Part shown: piece by piece, positions 46,008-57,605 of the stretch
How the letters are laid out: every line of letters starts with the position of its first letter
Position numbering within the stretch: the first letter of the stretch is position 1
NCBI RefSeq assembly: GCF_041956535.1
Contig: NW_027192202.1
Location: forward strand, 583,474 to 647,473
DNA: 64,000 nucleotides
Source: Calcarisporiella thermophila CBS 279.70
Lineage: Eukaryota; Calcarisporiellomycota
Reading direction: 5' to 3'
Notes under the pieces: generated by a model
Told to the model about the DNA's origin: nothing
The model's database searches: none
What the model saw: the letters and a program-made list of their open reading frames with translations, nothing else
Program-made: the position numbers and the translations under genes

Positions 46008-48243
46008 CTAAGCAGGAAGCAGCTCAGTTTCTTCTTTCTCCTTCTTATCAGCTTNNNNNNNNNNNNNNNNNNNNNNNNNNNNNNNNNNNNNNNNNNNNNN
46101 NNNNNNNNNNNNNNNNNNNNNNNNNNNNNNNNNNNNNNNNNNNNNNNNNNNNNNNNNNNNNNNNNNNNNNNNNNNNNNNNNNNNNNNNNNNNNNNNNNNN
46201 NNNNNNNNNNNNNNNNNNNNNNNNNNNNNNNNNNNNNNNNNNNNNNNNNNNNNNNNNNNNNNNNNNNNNNNNNNNNNNNNNNNNNNNNNNNNNNNNNNNN
46301 NNNNNNNNNNNNNNNNNNNNNNNNNNNNNNNNNNNNNNNNNNNNNNNNNNNNNNNNNNNNNNNNNNNNNNNNNNNNNNNNNNNNNNNNNNNNNNNNNNNN
46401 NNNNNNNNNNNNNNNNNNNNNNNNNNNNNNNNNNNNNNNNNNNNNNNNNNNNNNNNNNNNNNNNNNNNNNNNNNNNNNNNNNNNNNNNNNNNNNNNNNGC
46501 TCAGTTTCTTCTTTCTCCTTCTTATCAGCTTTAATCCGAAGATTCTCTAATCTGCTCAAGAGATCATCCTCAGCATTCTCGCCCATCTTGTTCACATAAT
46601 TCTCTTCTTCCTTAATATCCTCACTTCGATTTTTCTCCACTTGTTTTTTAGCTTCAGTTCCTGCTAAGTCTTCCTTGTCTATTCTCTTTTGATCCAAATT
46701 TTGTATTCCTTCCAACTCGATACGCCGCTTTTCTATTTCCAACTGTTTTGCTTGTTCTTCTTCCGACCGTCTCTTCAATTGAGCTACTTCTTCTTCCTTC
46801 CTAAGGATAATCTCCAATTCGCGCTCCAGGTCTTCCTCTTCAATATCTACATTAGCATTAGGGCCGATATCCACTCGCATGGCATCGTCTATTTCTCGTT
46901 GATCCGCTAGGGCTTCTGCCACATGATCCAGAGCATCCTGTACAGTATCGACAGTCATTCCCGTTGATGCGAGGACAGACTGAAGGGTTGTGGCTCCAAC
47001 TTCATATGCTCGTACTATATCGGCATCGCTCTCTGCGCTCTGAAGACGAAGAAGAATTGTGTCCAAAGTTTCAAGTGAATGAAAACGTTTCTCGATCACG
47101 GTTTGTAAAGTTCTTTTTTGACGGAGCGCAAACAAAGCCTGAGTTCGTTGCTTACGATTAATATATCCTTTCGCTTGATCGATGAGGCTAAATTAATAAA
47201 AAAAACCTTTAGGATATCCATTTCTTCCATAAACCCTTATGTTTTAAAATTTTAACCTATTCTGCTTGGATTCGATATCTTGAATCTGACGATTTAATAT
47301 ACGACATGTCGTCTTGAGCATGAGGATGCCATGGTCCTGCGAGGTTATTTGCTCAAGTTTCTTTTGCTTAAGGGATTTAAATTTGATAATCTAAAGGAGA
47401 TAAAGTTAGGATGTTTTAACGAAAGAAGTAGCCATATAAATTGATATTAGGTACTAACCATTTCACTATTTTCTGCTATTTCTACATTTAAAGCCTTGTA
47501 CTCGCTGAAAAGATACGCGATTAAGGCACGTATATCTGTGTCAGAGAGTTTGACTCCGGGAACTGCAACATTTTCAAATTTCTCTTTGAATTCTGAAAAC
47601 GAAAGAAGATTATCTGTTATGTTATAGGTAATTGAGGAGCTTTGAAACTGAATAACGCGTTCTGCAGCTTTCTATTGACAATAATAAATTTAGAGAATAT
47701 TTCAAAGATAAATAGCCTATTTTTCATACTCGAATATTTGATGCCACTACGAATTGCTTTCCTAGATCATTTTGTAGCTGGCTTATTCCCCATTTGATAG
47801 GAGACAATATACTTGATACTATCCAGGATCCCCAGCCTTGATTTGGTTTTATGTTAATAACATTCTCTAGAGGCAATATATCGCCTGTTTTTAACATTTC
47901 TTGCTACGAATTTTACTTAAATTAAAAATGATAAATAGAAGTGGGCAATAAAATTTCAACTCACCAAAACTATCCTTAATCCCATGGGCCGCCCGAATTC
48001 TATATGTTCAAATGATGACTCAAGATCAGTTGGATAAAAGCAAAGCACGTCAGTTTGATGAAGTAGTCCGCGTGTGCTGGCTTCCAGTATAACTGAACGC
48101 CAGAATCGAACATTAGCATCATATCCATACGGATTTGATGTGCGTAAAGGACCAAAATCAGAATAAAGCGACTGAAGTCTAGATTTAGAAGACCACTCTG
48201 GAAGAGTAATAAGAAAATTATGTAGTTCCTTATTAGATGTCAT
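46008..48243 (-). CDS. CHMP7: Charged multivesicular body protein 7 (CHMP7, ESCRT-III related), interrupted by an assembly gap
   Basis: Exons 48243-47965, 47903-47730, 47671-47459, 47390-47257 and 47187-46008 join in phase; the last exon contains 444 N. The N-terminal part (ITLPEWSSKSRLQSLYSDF, NVRFWRSVILEAS, ILPLENVINI) matches the winged-helix/ESCRT-II-like half of CHMP7. The second half is Snf7-like (KAAERVIQFQ, IIKFKSLKQKKLEQI, LMLKTTCRILNRQI, LIDQAKGYINRKQRTQALFA) with a charged helical C-terminus ending LLPA. If the gap is spurious (the sequence beside it is the same 33 bases on each side) the protein has 500 residues. CHMP7 recruits ESCRT-III to the nuclear envelope for sealing and surveillance (yeast Chm7, fission yeast Cmp7). 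Confidence 0.88.
46055..46498. other. Assembly gap (444 N)
   Basis: A run of 444 N inside the last CHMP7 exon. Bases 46022-46054 and 46499-46531 on its two sides are identical (33 nt), as expected when two overlapping contig ends were scaffolded without being merged. Confidence 0.97.
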
Positions 48244-48403
48244 AGATATGAATGGTAAAAATTATGGAATATGTGAAAAAGCGGGAGTGCAATTGAAAAG
48301 TCACGTAGAATTGGTGGCTTCACATCTTAACGTCTTTGGATTTTGCTTCTAGACCTTCAATGCTATCTTCATTGCAATAATCATTAACTTGTAATCATTG
48401 ATT
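48244..48403. promoter_or_regulatory. Bidirectional promoter of CHMP7 and the Zn2Cys6 gene
   Basis: Only 160 bp separate the two divergent start codons. No motif recognised. Confidence 0.5.
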
Positions 48404-48892
48404 ATGGCAGGACCTCCACCGTCCCATTTTAACACATCTCCGAATCTTTCTCTCGCTTTATCTTCTCGCTCACAGTCTACCGTACCACCCCAGCCTCCCC
48501 AACCCCGTCAATATGCTTCTCGAGCATGCAAACGGTGTCGTACTAGAAAAGTAAAATGTGATTTTGAATACCCGACTTGCGGCCGTTGCTTGCGGGCAGG
48601 ATTGCAATGCGAATATGTTGAGACGGTACAAGCAGTAGTGGATGAGCGAAGAGAACTTGAGACATTTCTGGAATCTTTTGGACAAGTACATCTAGTTTGT
48701 TTTTTTTTTCATTTTGATAGATGCTGATCTCATATTTCTTTCTAGAAAATCAAAGCCATGTGTGAACGTCTTGAGAGTTTGGAAGAGAATTTGAGGTTAG
48801 CGCGCCAGACTTACCTCCTTGAAGATAAAACCCCAGCACAACCGCAGATGGAATACGAGGAGCCTAATTCAAAAAGAATGAGATATGAATAA
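48404..48892 (+). CDS. Small Zn2Cys6 (Gal4-type) zinc cluster protein
   Basis: Exons 48404-48685 and 48746-48892 join at phase 0 to 142 residues. After a Ser/Pro/Gln-rich N-terminus comes the binuclear zinc cluster at Cys 42, 45, 52, 59, 62 and 69 with the basic CKRCRTRKVKC core. A helical segment (QAVVDERRELETFL to CERLESLEENLRLA) suits a dimerising coiled coil. There is no large fungal transcription factor middle domain, so the protein is far shorter than most family members (500-1000 residues). It ends at NSKRMRYE, a basic run that could serve as a nuclear signal. It may act as a DNA-binding repressor or need a partner; the target genes are unknown. Confidence 0.88.
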
Positions 48893-49165
48893 TTTTTATA
48901 TATGGAGGTTAATTTTTCTGTTGATAGATTGACGCTTCCTTAATCACATTTTGGTCTTTTTGTCTTGTAGTTGGCCAGTATTATTAGTGTTTTTCTCTCT
49001 TTTTGTCCTTGGTTTTCTTCTTTTCATTTATATATATATCCTACCTCTTTTCTACTATTGTCTTGTTGAACTCTTTGTATATTTTAGTAGATAATTAAAT
49101 CATTTTTTTTTCAAATCAAGTTTATCACCATTAATATTACATATTGTCAATCCTTTGCCTTAGGT

Positions 49166-50897
49166 TTAAACTTGCGCGGCAGCAACTTCATACAAATACG
49201 CACCTAGAAGCTTGGTACCGTTTATGTAGTTACTACGGTCCAGCTTTTCATTAATCGAATGAGCACCATCGTCTGCTCTGCCCATTGGAAGTAGCAGCAC
49301 ATTCTTTTTAAGTGCCTCTTGGAAAGTGAGAGTCACTGGGATGGAACCACCTTCGCGGGTAAGTTCTGGCTTCACTTTGTACACACGTTCAACAGCCTTG
49401 GCGGCAGCTACATAGTTCCAATGGTTGGGGCTTGTAACCCAAGACGGGCCTGCATGACCACATGTGATGGCGAGTTTGTTTTTAGATCCAAGTCGCTCGA
49501 ACTCCTGTTCAACGAACTTCGTTACAATCTCTGTAACCTTCTCCGGGTTCATGTTAGGCACCGTTCTGATAGAGAATTTACCAGTGACGCAGGCAGGGAT
49601 CACTGTTTTCTCGCCACTTGAATAGAAAGCACCTTCCACGCCATGCACCGAGAGAGAGGGATATCTCCAGCGGTGCATAAGGGCATCCTTTGATGATTGA
49701 TGAATAGTGTTCTTTGACTCGATAGCAGCGTGTATGTCGTCGAGGGAAAAGTCGAGGTTGTTATAAGTTGCGGATTCCTCCTCTTCAAATTAATAAGGTA
49801 TATTAATTCCCAGTTAATTCGAGTCTCACTCGCAAATAGGTACATACCAGTCAAGGGGGCGACTTCGTCATAGATTCCGGGGATGAGTATTTTGCCATCA
49901 GGACTAACAAGCTTACTCATTAGATGCACGAGATCAACCATGGGCTCATGCACTGCGCCTCCGAATACTCCAGAGTGAAGATCCCGACCAGGACCTTCAA
50001 TTTTCATATGGAAGTAAGAGACACCTCGCAAACCATAGGTGAGAGCCGGTTTTGTAGTTCCGAGCCAACTGGAGAATAGAAAAAAGTGTTGGTAACAGAG
50101 CAAAGTTACGATCAATCAGCAAGTATACTGACTAGTTATCACTAATGCACACACAATCAACATCGGCAAAAAATTTGTCTGCTTCACGGTAAATTGCTTC
50201 ATCCAACCCAACTGAACCACTTTCCTCCATCCCTTCAAAGCACATCTTAAGGTTGACTGGGAGCTCTAAACCAAGTTTCTTGTGAGCCTCAAGCACATTA
50301 ATCCAACCCAGAATAGGTCCTTTATCATCGCTAGAACCGCGACCAATAAGGCGACCCTGGTCGTCTTCGTGAAGTTCAAATGGCTCTGTATTCCAGCCGT
50401 CTTCTTTCAAGGCCTGCAAGTAAACTCAGTATTTTTGTAATAAAACAAAAAGAGATCAAGAAACTTACGGGTTGGACATCAAAATGACCATAGACCAATA
50501 TGGTCTTTTTATTTTTGTCATTTCCGAAGGAAGCGAGCACAATTGGAGGAAGTGGAATAACTTTACCACCCTTTTCTTGATTTCCAAGGTCAAGCTTCTG
50601 GGTGCTGTGTGGTTAAACTAGTTAATAATCTTCTGTAATCAACAACACAATAAGACACCAACCTGGCACCAAGATCTTCCAACTGCTTTACCATCCAATC
50701 TGCCATACGAAAAACTTCTGGGCGAAGGTCTACATCTGCACTCACGCTAGATGAATTCAAAAATTAGTATACTGAAGGGCAATAAATAGAGTAGTAATAT
50801 AAATAGTGTACCTTGGAATAGCCACTGCTTCCCTTAAGCGCTCGACAAAGGCATCCTGGTGCTCATCCACGTATCCAAAAAATTTTTCGACAGACAT
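49166..50897 (-). CDS. DUG1: Cys-Gly metallodipeptidase (M20 family; CNDP2/Dug1-like)
   Basis: Six exons (50897-50812, 50746-50663, 50604-50469, 50413-50133, 50068-49848, 49782-49166) give 474 residues, the usual length. M20 hallmarks are VYGHFDVQP (metal His and catalytic Asp), [10 protein letters not shown] (bridging Asp), [12 protein letters not shown] (general base Glu and ligand), CISDNYWLG, and the C-terminal [15 protein letters not shown] with the last ligand His. The dimerisation domain has [12 protein letters not shown]. It hydrolyses Cys-Gly and other dipeptides in the cytosol using two zinc or manganese ions, as part of glutathione turnover. Confidence 0.97.
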
Positions 50898-51257
50898 GTT
50901 TAGCAGAATAAATGACACAATACAGGTGAGGGAAAAATAAAACGGAAGTTGAAACGCGATTAGACTCAATTCTTACCGTGGAAAAAAATTCGTAACCATG
51001 CCACGTTTGTGCAATGTGTTGCAGTAATTTCAGAACAGACAATTTCTATTAGGAAATACAGTGTCGGGCAACAGAGCTAAGTTGCTCCCGATGGTTCGTA
51101 CTGCAAAGCAATTTTTTTTTCGGAAAAATATAGGCGGTTTATTACGCGGAATGGAAATACAGCTTTAAGCTGATTAGAAGATAGTATAACTTTATGATTA
51201 GGACAGAGATATTGCTTAAAGAAGTGGTATATTATGTAAAGATAATAAGGAAGAAAA
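50898..51257. other. Intergenic region
   Basis: Promoter of the dipeptidase gene and 3' side of the carnitine acetyltransferase gene. No feature recognised. Confidence 0.45.
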
Positions 51258-53736
51258 TCATAGTTTAGCTTTCGCCTTCAACTTCAGTTCTCTCTCAAAG
51301 ATTCGTAGCATATCGTCAGCAGCTTCTTTAATTGCTTGGTGCATTTTTTCTGCTTGCATTGTTTTGAGACATGCTATATTGAAGTGCATAAACTTATTGT
51401 TAAGTGAATAAGCGACCGCGTATCCGTCTGGGACCGTTTCACCCCAGCCGTACCCATCGAAATGTTCGCAAGAAAGTTGAGATGTTGAAAGTGAGTAGTG
51501 TGAACTTGAATAATAAGCTGGGTCAGCAAATAAGGATGGTAATGGCTCATTCGGCAGAAGTGATTTGCGAAGACCTTTTTATACAATTAATTTTGCTGAA
51601 ATTATAATAGAAAGAGCAATGTATTATTTACCCAATAAATGTCGATCGATGGAGCGTCCTTCGAAGCAGTCAATCATATATTTGGTATGGGTCTTACATG
51701 CTCTTCGACAGAGTTCAGCTCTCATTATATCCTATTTGAGGAATCAGTTAGCTCTTATTTATAACTATTGATAGACATGCGTCTTACTGTGGCCTTAGGA
51801 TCGCACATAGATTTTACAAATTTGACCGAGTCTACACTCAGTGTGCGGCATGATTCAGTTCGCCCTCCCTGAAACTTTCGGTGCGTGGCGCTTTCATAAG
51901 TTGGGGGGAATTCTCCATGAACCCGGTAATAGGCAAGCTGCATCACCATTTGTGCATATGCATCAGGACTAACACGAAAATTCTTAATGCGCTCTTTTCC
52001 ATATTTTTCATAAGTGAGAACTTTCACGTCATGTTTTGATGCGTGTATATCGAATCGCCACTGTGCCTCGAATATGATGTCTTGAAATTTCTCGTTGAGC
52101 TCAAACTGTAGTAGAGAGGGGAGCCTCAGATTTTTCCGGATAGTTCCCCAATTCATCTCATGTTTCATTGTCCTAAATAATAGGTCTTTAATAAATAAAA
52201 AAAAATAGAAAGGAATATAAAAAATTTAAGTATACGTACGCTTGACAAATGAATTTACACATCCGCAGAGTTATCATTCCATCCATCGACGAGTGCTAGC
52301 AGTAGGATTTCATATTAAAGTTAAATAATAAGGTAAAATGAGTTAAGCTAGCCTCACCTCGCCAATAAACCCGGCTTTTCCGTTTTCAAACACCACTAGT
52401 TGAAATGATTTATCATGGTAGCGATTTCCCCCATCTCCATACCAGAGAGCCCTGCTAATTTCGCAAGGAGTCACAGGTCTGGTGTCATCAAGACAGAGGG
52501 TGAAAATAGAACTCTCTATCATGTAGAGATTTGACTCATTTATTTGCGATATTCCCACCAAATGCCTGCGATTCTATTGATGAAAATACGAGTACACTCT
52601 GAATATTTAGGGGCACTAACTTTATCAATTTCCTGCCAAAAGCATACCTCTGTCCATACATCACGGTCGTCTGCAGTCAAAACACTGATAGCCATATCTC
52701 TCTCTTTGCCAGCATGCTCCATGATGTATTGAAATTGACTAATTCATTAAGAATGTTAATAGAATATTGAAGTATCAGAATTAACATTTATCTTACCTCT
52801 CAAGCTCTGCCGCCGACAGCTGCTTCCCATTTTGCATCACATCCACCGCATAGAATTTATTCTGACGAATGACAATAATGTGGTTATGTATTGAAGGATC
52901 ATATCTGCGTTCATAATCGCTTGGGACGTCAGGAACACGACATGAATTGAACAACCATTTGTAGGTTGACATGCATAGTGGTTCTCTCATGATATGTTCA
53001 GGCTCAAGTTTCTCTCTATGGCAGCAGTATTGTTATTATTGTATCCTATCGTACCAAAATATAATAGAACACTTACGTGACCACAAGTCGCCTAAATTCA
53101 AGAGCAGCGGTAACAATGCTAGCTGCACGCGCAGCAGGCGATGCCCGTTTAGGGTCATCGCGAAATACGTAGTAATAATTGGAATAAAATGGGAGGGGTT
53201 CTCGAAATCCAAAATACATGCTCTCATTGAGCCAATCTTCGAGCCAATTTGCGATATTTGGATCATTTGCTCGGGATAACAGTCTGTTCTGAAGAGTTTC
53301 TCCCCACCCTCCCGGCCGCATAAACTCTTCAACCGCTGCTTTAGTACGTGCAAACTCCGAACTTTTAAGCAGTGGTTCCACTGTCCTTAGATATTTTTCC
53401 ATAGTTTCATGCAGTGAGGGAACGGGGAGTCTTGGTAATGTTTGCTGGAATTTAAACATTGGTCCTGGCTCGTGCACCTTTTCTTCAGGAATATGTTCGG
53501 TATTAAATTCACTCCGGAACTCTTCGATCATCGACTTTGTTCGCGATAAACTGGACTCGCTCTTCAAAGGTCTGACCGTCTGAAGGTATTCTGTCACCTT
53601 GAGTGGAAGTGTTGATATGCCCATATTAAGTTTACTATGCTTTTGAGAGGCCATCATGGCCGGATCCCAGTATGAAATCTATCGAACAAAGTTAAAAAAG
53701 GTAGGCCTGAATGAAGGTTAAGGAATTACTTACCAT
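51258..53736 (-). CDS. CAT2: Carnitine O-acetyltransferase with C-terminal AKL peroxisomal signal
   Basis: Exons 53678-53077, 53015-52797, 52738-52648, 52573-52358, 52295-52240, 52172-51788, 51731-51632 and 51574-51258 join in phase. Using the Met at 53654 the protein has 653 residues; a start codon at 53736-53734 directly followed by a GT donor would join in frame and add nine. Family landmarks are PLPFYSNYYYVF, ALEFRRLVVTEKLEPEHI, MSTYKWLFNSCRVP, DRDVWTENRRHL, the catalytic His of GEHSSMDG (about residue 369), MVMQLAYYRVHGEFPPTYESA and SCEHFDGYGWGETVPDGYAV. It moves acetyl units between CoA and carnitine, connecting peroxisomes and mitochondria. The protein ends KAKAKL, an acceptable PTS1. 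The N-terminal variants could give a mitochondrial form. Confidence 0.93.
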
Positions 53737-55266
53737 TATGCTTTATGCTAAGACTTCTTAATGCAGAATAACTCCCAATTCAAATGCAAATGATACAATG
53801 ATTAGTGAAAAGTATATAAAATGATAAAAAGGAGAGCGAGTGGGAAGCGCACAGAACAGATTTTTTAAGGATGCATGTAATCCGTTTCCTTTTCATCTTC
53901 GATTGAAGGAGGTATATATAATATGGTAATGAAACGCGTGTGACTCGCAGGCAACGGTTTTAAATTCCATGCGCATGTAGCTTGGCCGCTGCGAATTAAT
54001 TAAATTCACATCACAAATTAGACAATTCATACAAGAACAAGAAAAACATATTAAATCACGAAATGATGCCTCCTACACCAAGAAAATAGACGCCCTCGAG
54101 CTTCTTTTAAGAAATTTCTCCAAAATAAAACTCGAAACAACTTCATGTATAAAGGAGAATAACTCACATAGTTTTCATAGCATTTTGGAAGCACAATGGG
54201 CATCATTTCCTCTTTACTAAAACTAATACTATGAGGAAGCTTTATGTGGAGGACGTAATTTATTTATAAATTACCAATGCACCCCGCTTTATATAATCCC
54301 AATGATAGGATATACGGAATTCTTTACAAATATAAGAGCATCCAACCTCATTCAACGCCGTTCTTTACACCCAATATAAAAACGCGTACTGAAAATAGAA
54401 AAGAGTAGTCGGACAAGCAAAATGCTGCAAACACCAGTCTAGATATTTATGCGCTCTTTGGTCATCATTTTATATAGTCTAATGAAAGCTTTGAATGCTG
54501 TGATGGAATCGCGAGACAAGCTAAAAAAAAAGCTGGCACCATTATTGTGCGACCTCCACACATTTTCCCATCGAGTTGCCTCTGCCCATGCTTTCGTTTC
54601 ATCGTAGCATTAGAAAATTTATTATATTCGACTTGATTCTTTCTCTACAAATTTTCCTCTGGATGGTGATCGCAAAGAATATTGCTGTCCCAAACTACTA
54701 TACTACATATATACGATTTATGTCTTAATGGTCTTGCGGATTACCTGTATTATTAACTCCTATATTATCAGATCGAGTATTCGACAGATGCACCCCCAAT
54801 CTCGCGGAGAATATATTCATCTCCCTTATCCTTTTATTGTTAAAGCTTCTTTTAAAATATTGTTGAAATATCTTTCGCACAATTTGTGTGAAAATTACTC
54901 CTCTTTTGCATCTCCCCAAATGAAAAAAAAACTTAAGGAAATGCGTCGAATATGTACATGATTAATGCAACACTATATACTGAATAAAAATTTGTTCAGT
55001 ATATAGTGTTGCATACTTGGATATTTGATGAATTGCTAACCAACTTACTCAAGTCTTTGGAAAACTAAGTGATCGATCAACCAGTATTTTATTTTTAAAT
55101 AAAATGATAAGAAATATAGCTCATATCCTATGTATCATTTATTTTCCAACACATTTTCGCAACTTGATGGAAATATGAAAGAAAGTCGAGCGAAGAAAAA
55201 TGAAAAAGATAAAGCTACAATAAAGTATATTCAATATATGATGATAAATATTGCTGGTAATATTAT
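53737..55266. other. Intergenic region with a hairpin-forming palindrome
   Basis: About 1.5 kb between the carnitine acetyltransferase start and the GH9 stop. It holds a perfect 20-bp inverted repeat (54965-55014, own entry). Short frames at 54728-54961 (+) and 55130-55345 (+) look random; the latter overlaps the GH9 3' end. Confidence 0.5.
54965..55014. repeat. Perfect 20-bp inverted repeat with 10-nt loop
   Basis: Arms 54965-54984 and 54995-55014 are exact reverse complements (ATGCAACACTATATACTGAA and its complement), loop TAAAAATTTG. As RNA it forms a long hairpin. Unlike the hairpin at 25122 the sequence is not related to it. Confidence 0.9.
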
Positions 55267-57605
55267 TCATGATGCCATAACAACTCTTGCTAAAACCCCA
55301 ACAAGAGAAGCGTTTATGTCCAGTGCTGGCTCAGTCATTTTGTAACTTTCCCGATTATCTTCAAAATGGTCCTTCCCGTCCGGCCCTCCCACAAGTGCCC
55401 CAAAAAGAGTGAATTTGTTCGGTAATTTTTTGCTTATATAACTAGTTCCGAGATCGGGACTCTTTGCAGGAACACCTTGGCTACTCGGATGATGGACGTG
55501 GGTGGGAGAGCGAGAGTGATCTGCCCCTACTATATACACTCGGTTGGCTATAATTGGACAAATATCGAACACAAGGAGTTAAGAATAGAATTCAACTAGA
55601 TGAAAAGTGAAATGTCCTACCTGGATTGTCTCCTAAAATATAGTTGACTTGCCCCATGGCAAATGCTACGTGGCTGCATTCATCGTTGTCATTTGCAGCT
55701 GCTATTTCCTTGGAGACTAGTACATTGTCGGCATACCAGAAAGCCTGATAGGCAGTGTTCATAGCGATTCCATTCAATCCATCACCCTCCTTGCATAAAT
55801 CGGCGCAATACAAGCCTCCGGGTGTGAATCCCTTAGGATTGTAAAGTACATCCCTGAAATAATTTTTCATGTATTTACGATATTTGGATTGATTCGAATA
55901 AGCGGCAAGTAAGTTAGTGGCGCCGACACTTTTATCATCCCATGTTTGGGCGTGAAAGATAGCCTTTGAAATAAAAAAACAAGAGTTAGCGAAGCCCTTT
56001 AGTTCATCCCAAGCCAATCTGAATAATACCTCGCCACTATTCCAGTTGTTCTCGAGCTTGAAGTCTGTATAATATTTTTCGGCTTTTTCCAACCATTGCT
56101 TTTCTTTAGTCGCACGATAAATCCATATCGCTCCCCACACTAGCTCATCGCCGTAACCAGAATAGGATGGATACGCATTAGCTCCGCCTCCTCCTTTGAT
56201 CACTTGCAACTGAATAGCTTTGTTATAATTTCCGCGGTAGTGATCACCAAGCTCGTAGAGTTGAATGGCATGCTTTAGGAGCTTTTTGGAATAGTCCGGG
56301 TCCTCCTTACGAAACACCAAGGATGCAGCGGCAAGCGCTGCAGCAGCCTCCGCGACAACTTCAGTCCCTGTGTAACGTTTGCCATCGATCATATAGATCG
56401 GTCGTTTGATGGTTTTTGGTTCATTCTCGGGGCTGCCCCAATATCGATGATCCCAATCCGGATCGCCGACTTGGGCAACATAGATTCCAGGCTTAATATG
56501 ACTTTTTAAGATATAGTCGGTCCCTATCGGTTGAAATTATAAATATTAGTGAGTATAACAACTGAAAAATGGAACAACCCCAAATTGTATTGTGATTAAA
56601 ATGCTGAAGAAAATTACAAATTTACATACCCCATTTTATGGCTTCACGAATGTATTTCATTTCTCCTGATCTTTGAAATCCTTGAGGATAGTCCACTGCA
56701 GCCCAGCTGAGCATGGTCATGGCAAATGAGGATGGGAAACCAAACTTGACGTAATCGCCTGCATCGTAATAACCTCCGGTCAGATTTAGATTTGCTTCAG
56801 CACCATCATCAAGATGAGAGGGGTGCCGCCATCTAATTCGTTGATTAGCGGGGAGAGGGCCGGAGCGCTGCGCTTCGTAGAAGAGAATGGCGTTGTGGAG
56901 ATTTTTACTATATACATTGATCCCTTGTAGCGTTTTGCCTTGGTGCTCCTTAACCTTCGAGTTGTGTTTGTTGCTCTTCTTTCTTCTCTTCTTTGTTGGG
57001 TGCACCTTTCTCTTTTCCTTTTTATTCTTAGACTTCTTTTTCTTCTTATCGTCGTTTTCCTCCTCTTTCTCCTCCTGTTTTTCGACCGTCTCGCTCTTTG
57101 GTGGGCGGTAGACACCTTTAAAGTGGCCGGCAGGACATGCTAACCGTGGCCTGGAATCATAGGTAGTCAAAGGCTGGAAATCCTCTTCAGAAGGGCCAAT
57201 TTGCTTTCCTTCGCTAGTGAGCTCACAAATCAACTTCACCAGGGCAATCCTAAGCGTATCCAGAGGTGAGAGGGTCATATTTTTACTTGCGCTACTGCCC
57301 CTCGTATTCAGAGGTAGATAGCCTTCCTTCTTGATCCTTCTGATAAACCCGTCAATATCAGTGGATCGACCTGACTCGTCGTTAAATGTGCAAGGAAAAG
57401 AGGATATGTTGAGAGGTCGTGCAATCGCGTGTGAGGATATTGTTGGCTTCCATTTTCGTGGTCGCTCTAGGGTGACTGCGGGATGGGTGTGGTTGTGTGA
57501 AGGTGCCGTGGTGGTGTGGTTGTGTGTTGGAGCCGCGGCGGTGTGGTTGTAGAATATTGCTGATACTATAAACACAAACAGTATCGCGTTAAGAAGATCC
57601 AACAT
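55267..57605 (-). CDS. Secreted GH9 endoglucanase with an extended basic N-terminal region
   Basis: Exons 57605-56630, 56523-55621 and 55547-55267 join in phase to 719 residues. An N-terminal hydrophobic signal segment (MLDLLNAILFVFIVSAIFY) is followed by HNHT-type repeats (about 20-43) and a linker. Residues about 170-222 are mostly Lys, Arg and Glu (EKEEENDDKKKKKSKNKKEK). The GH9 catalytic domain starts at about 230. DAGDY at about 281-285 contains the nucleophile/base Asp pair. ADHSRSPTHVHHPSS carries conserved active-site residues. DHFEDNRESYKMTEPALDIN near the C-terminus contains the catalytic acid Glu. It cleaves beta-1,4-glucan. GH9 is scattered in fungi. No cellulose-binding module is visible. 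Confidence 0.94.

Noticed and set aside
45893-46534. A long + strand frame running through the N gap
   Set aside because: It exists only because N cannot encode a stop; the CHMP7 frame on the other strand explains the sequence.
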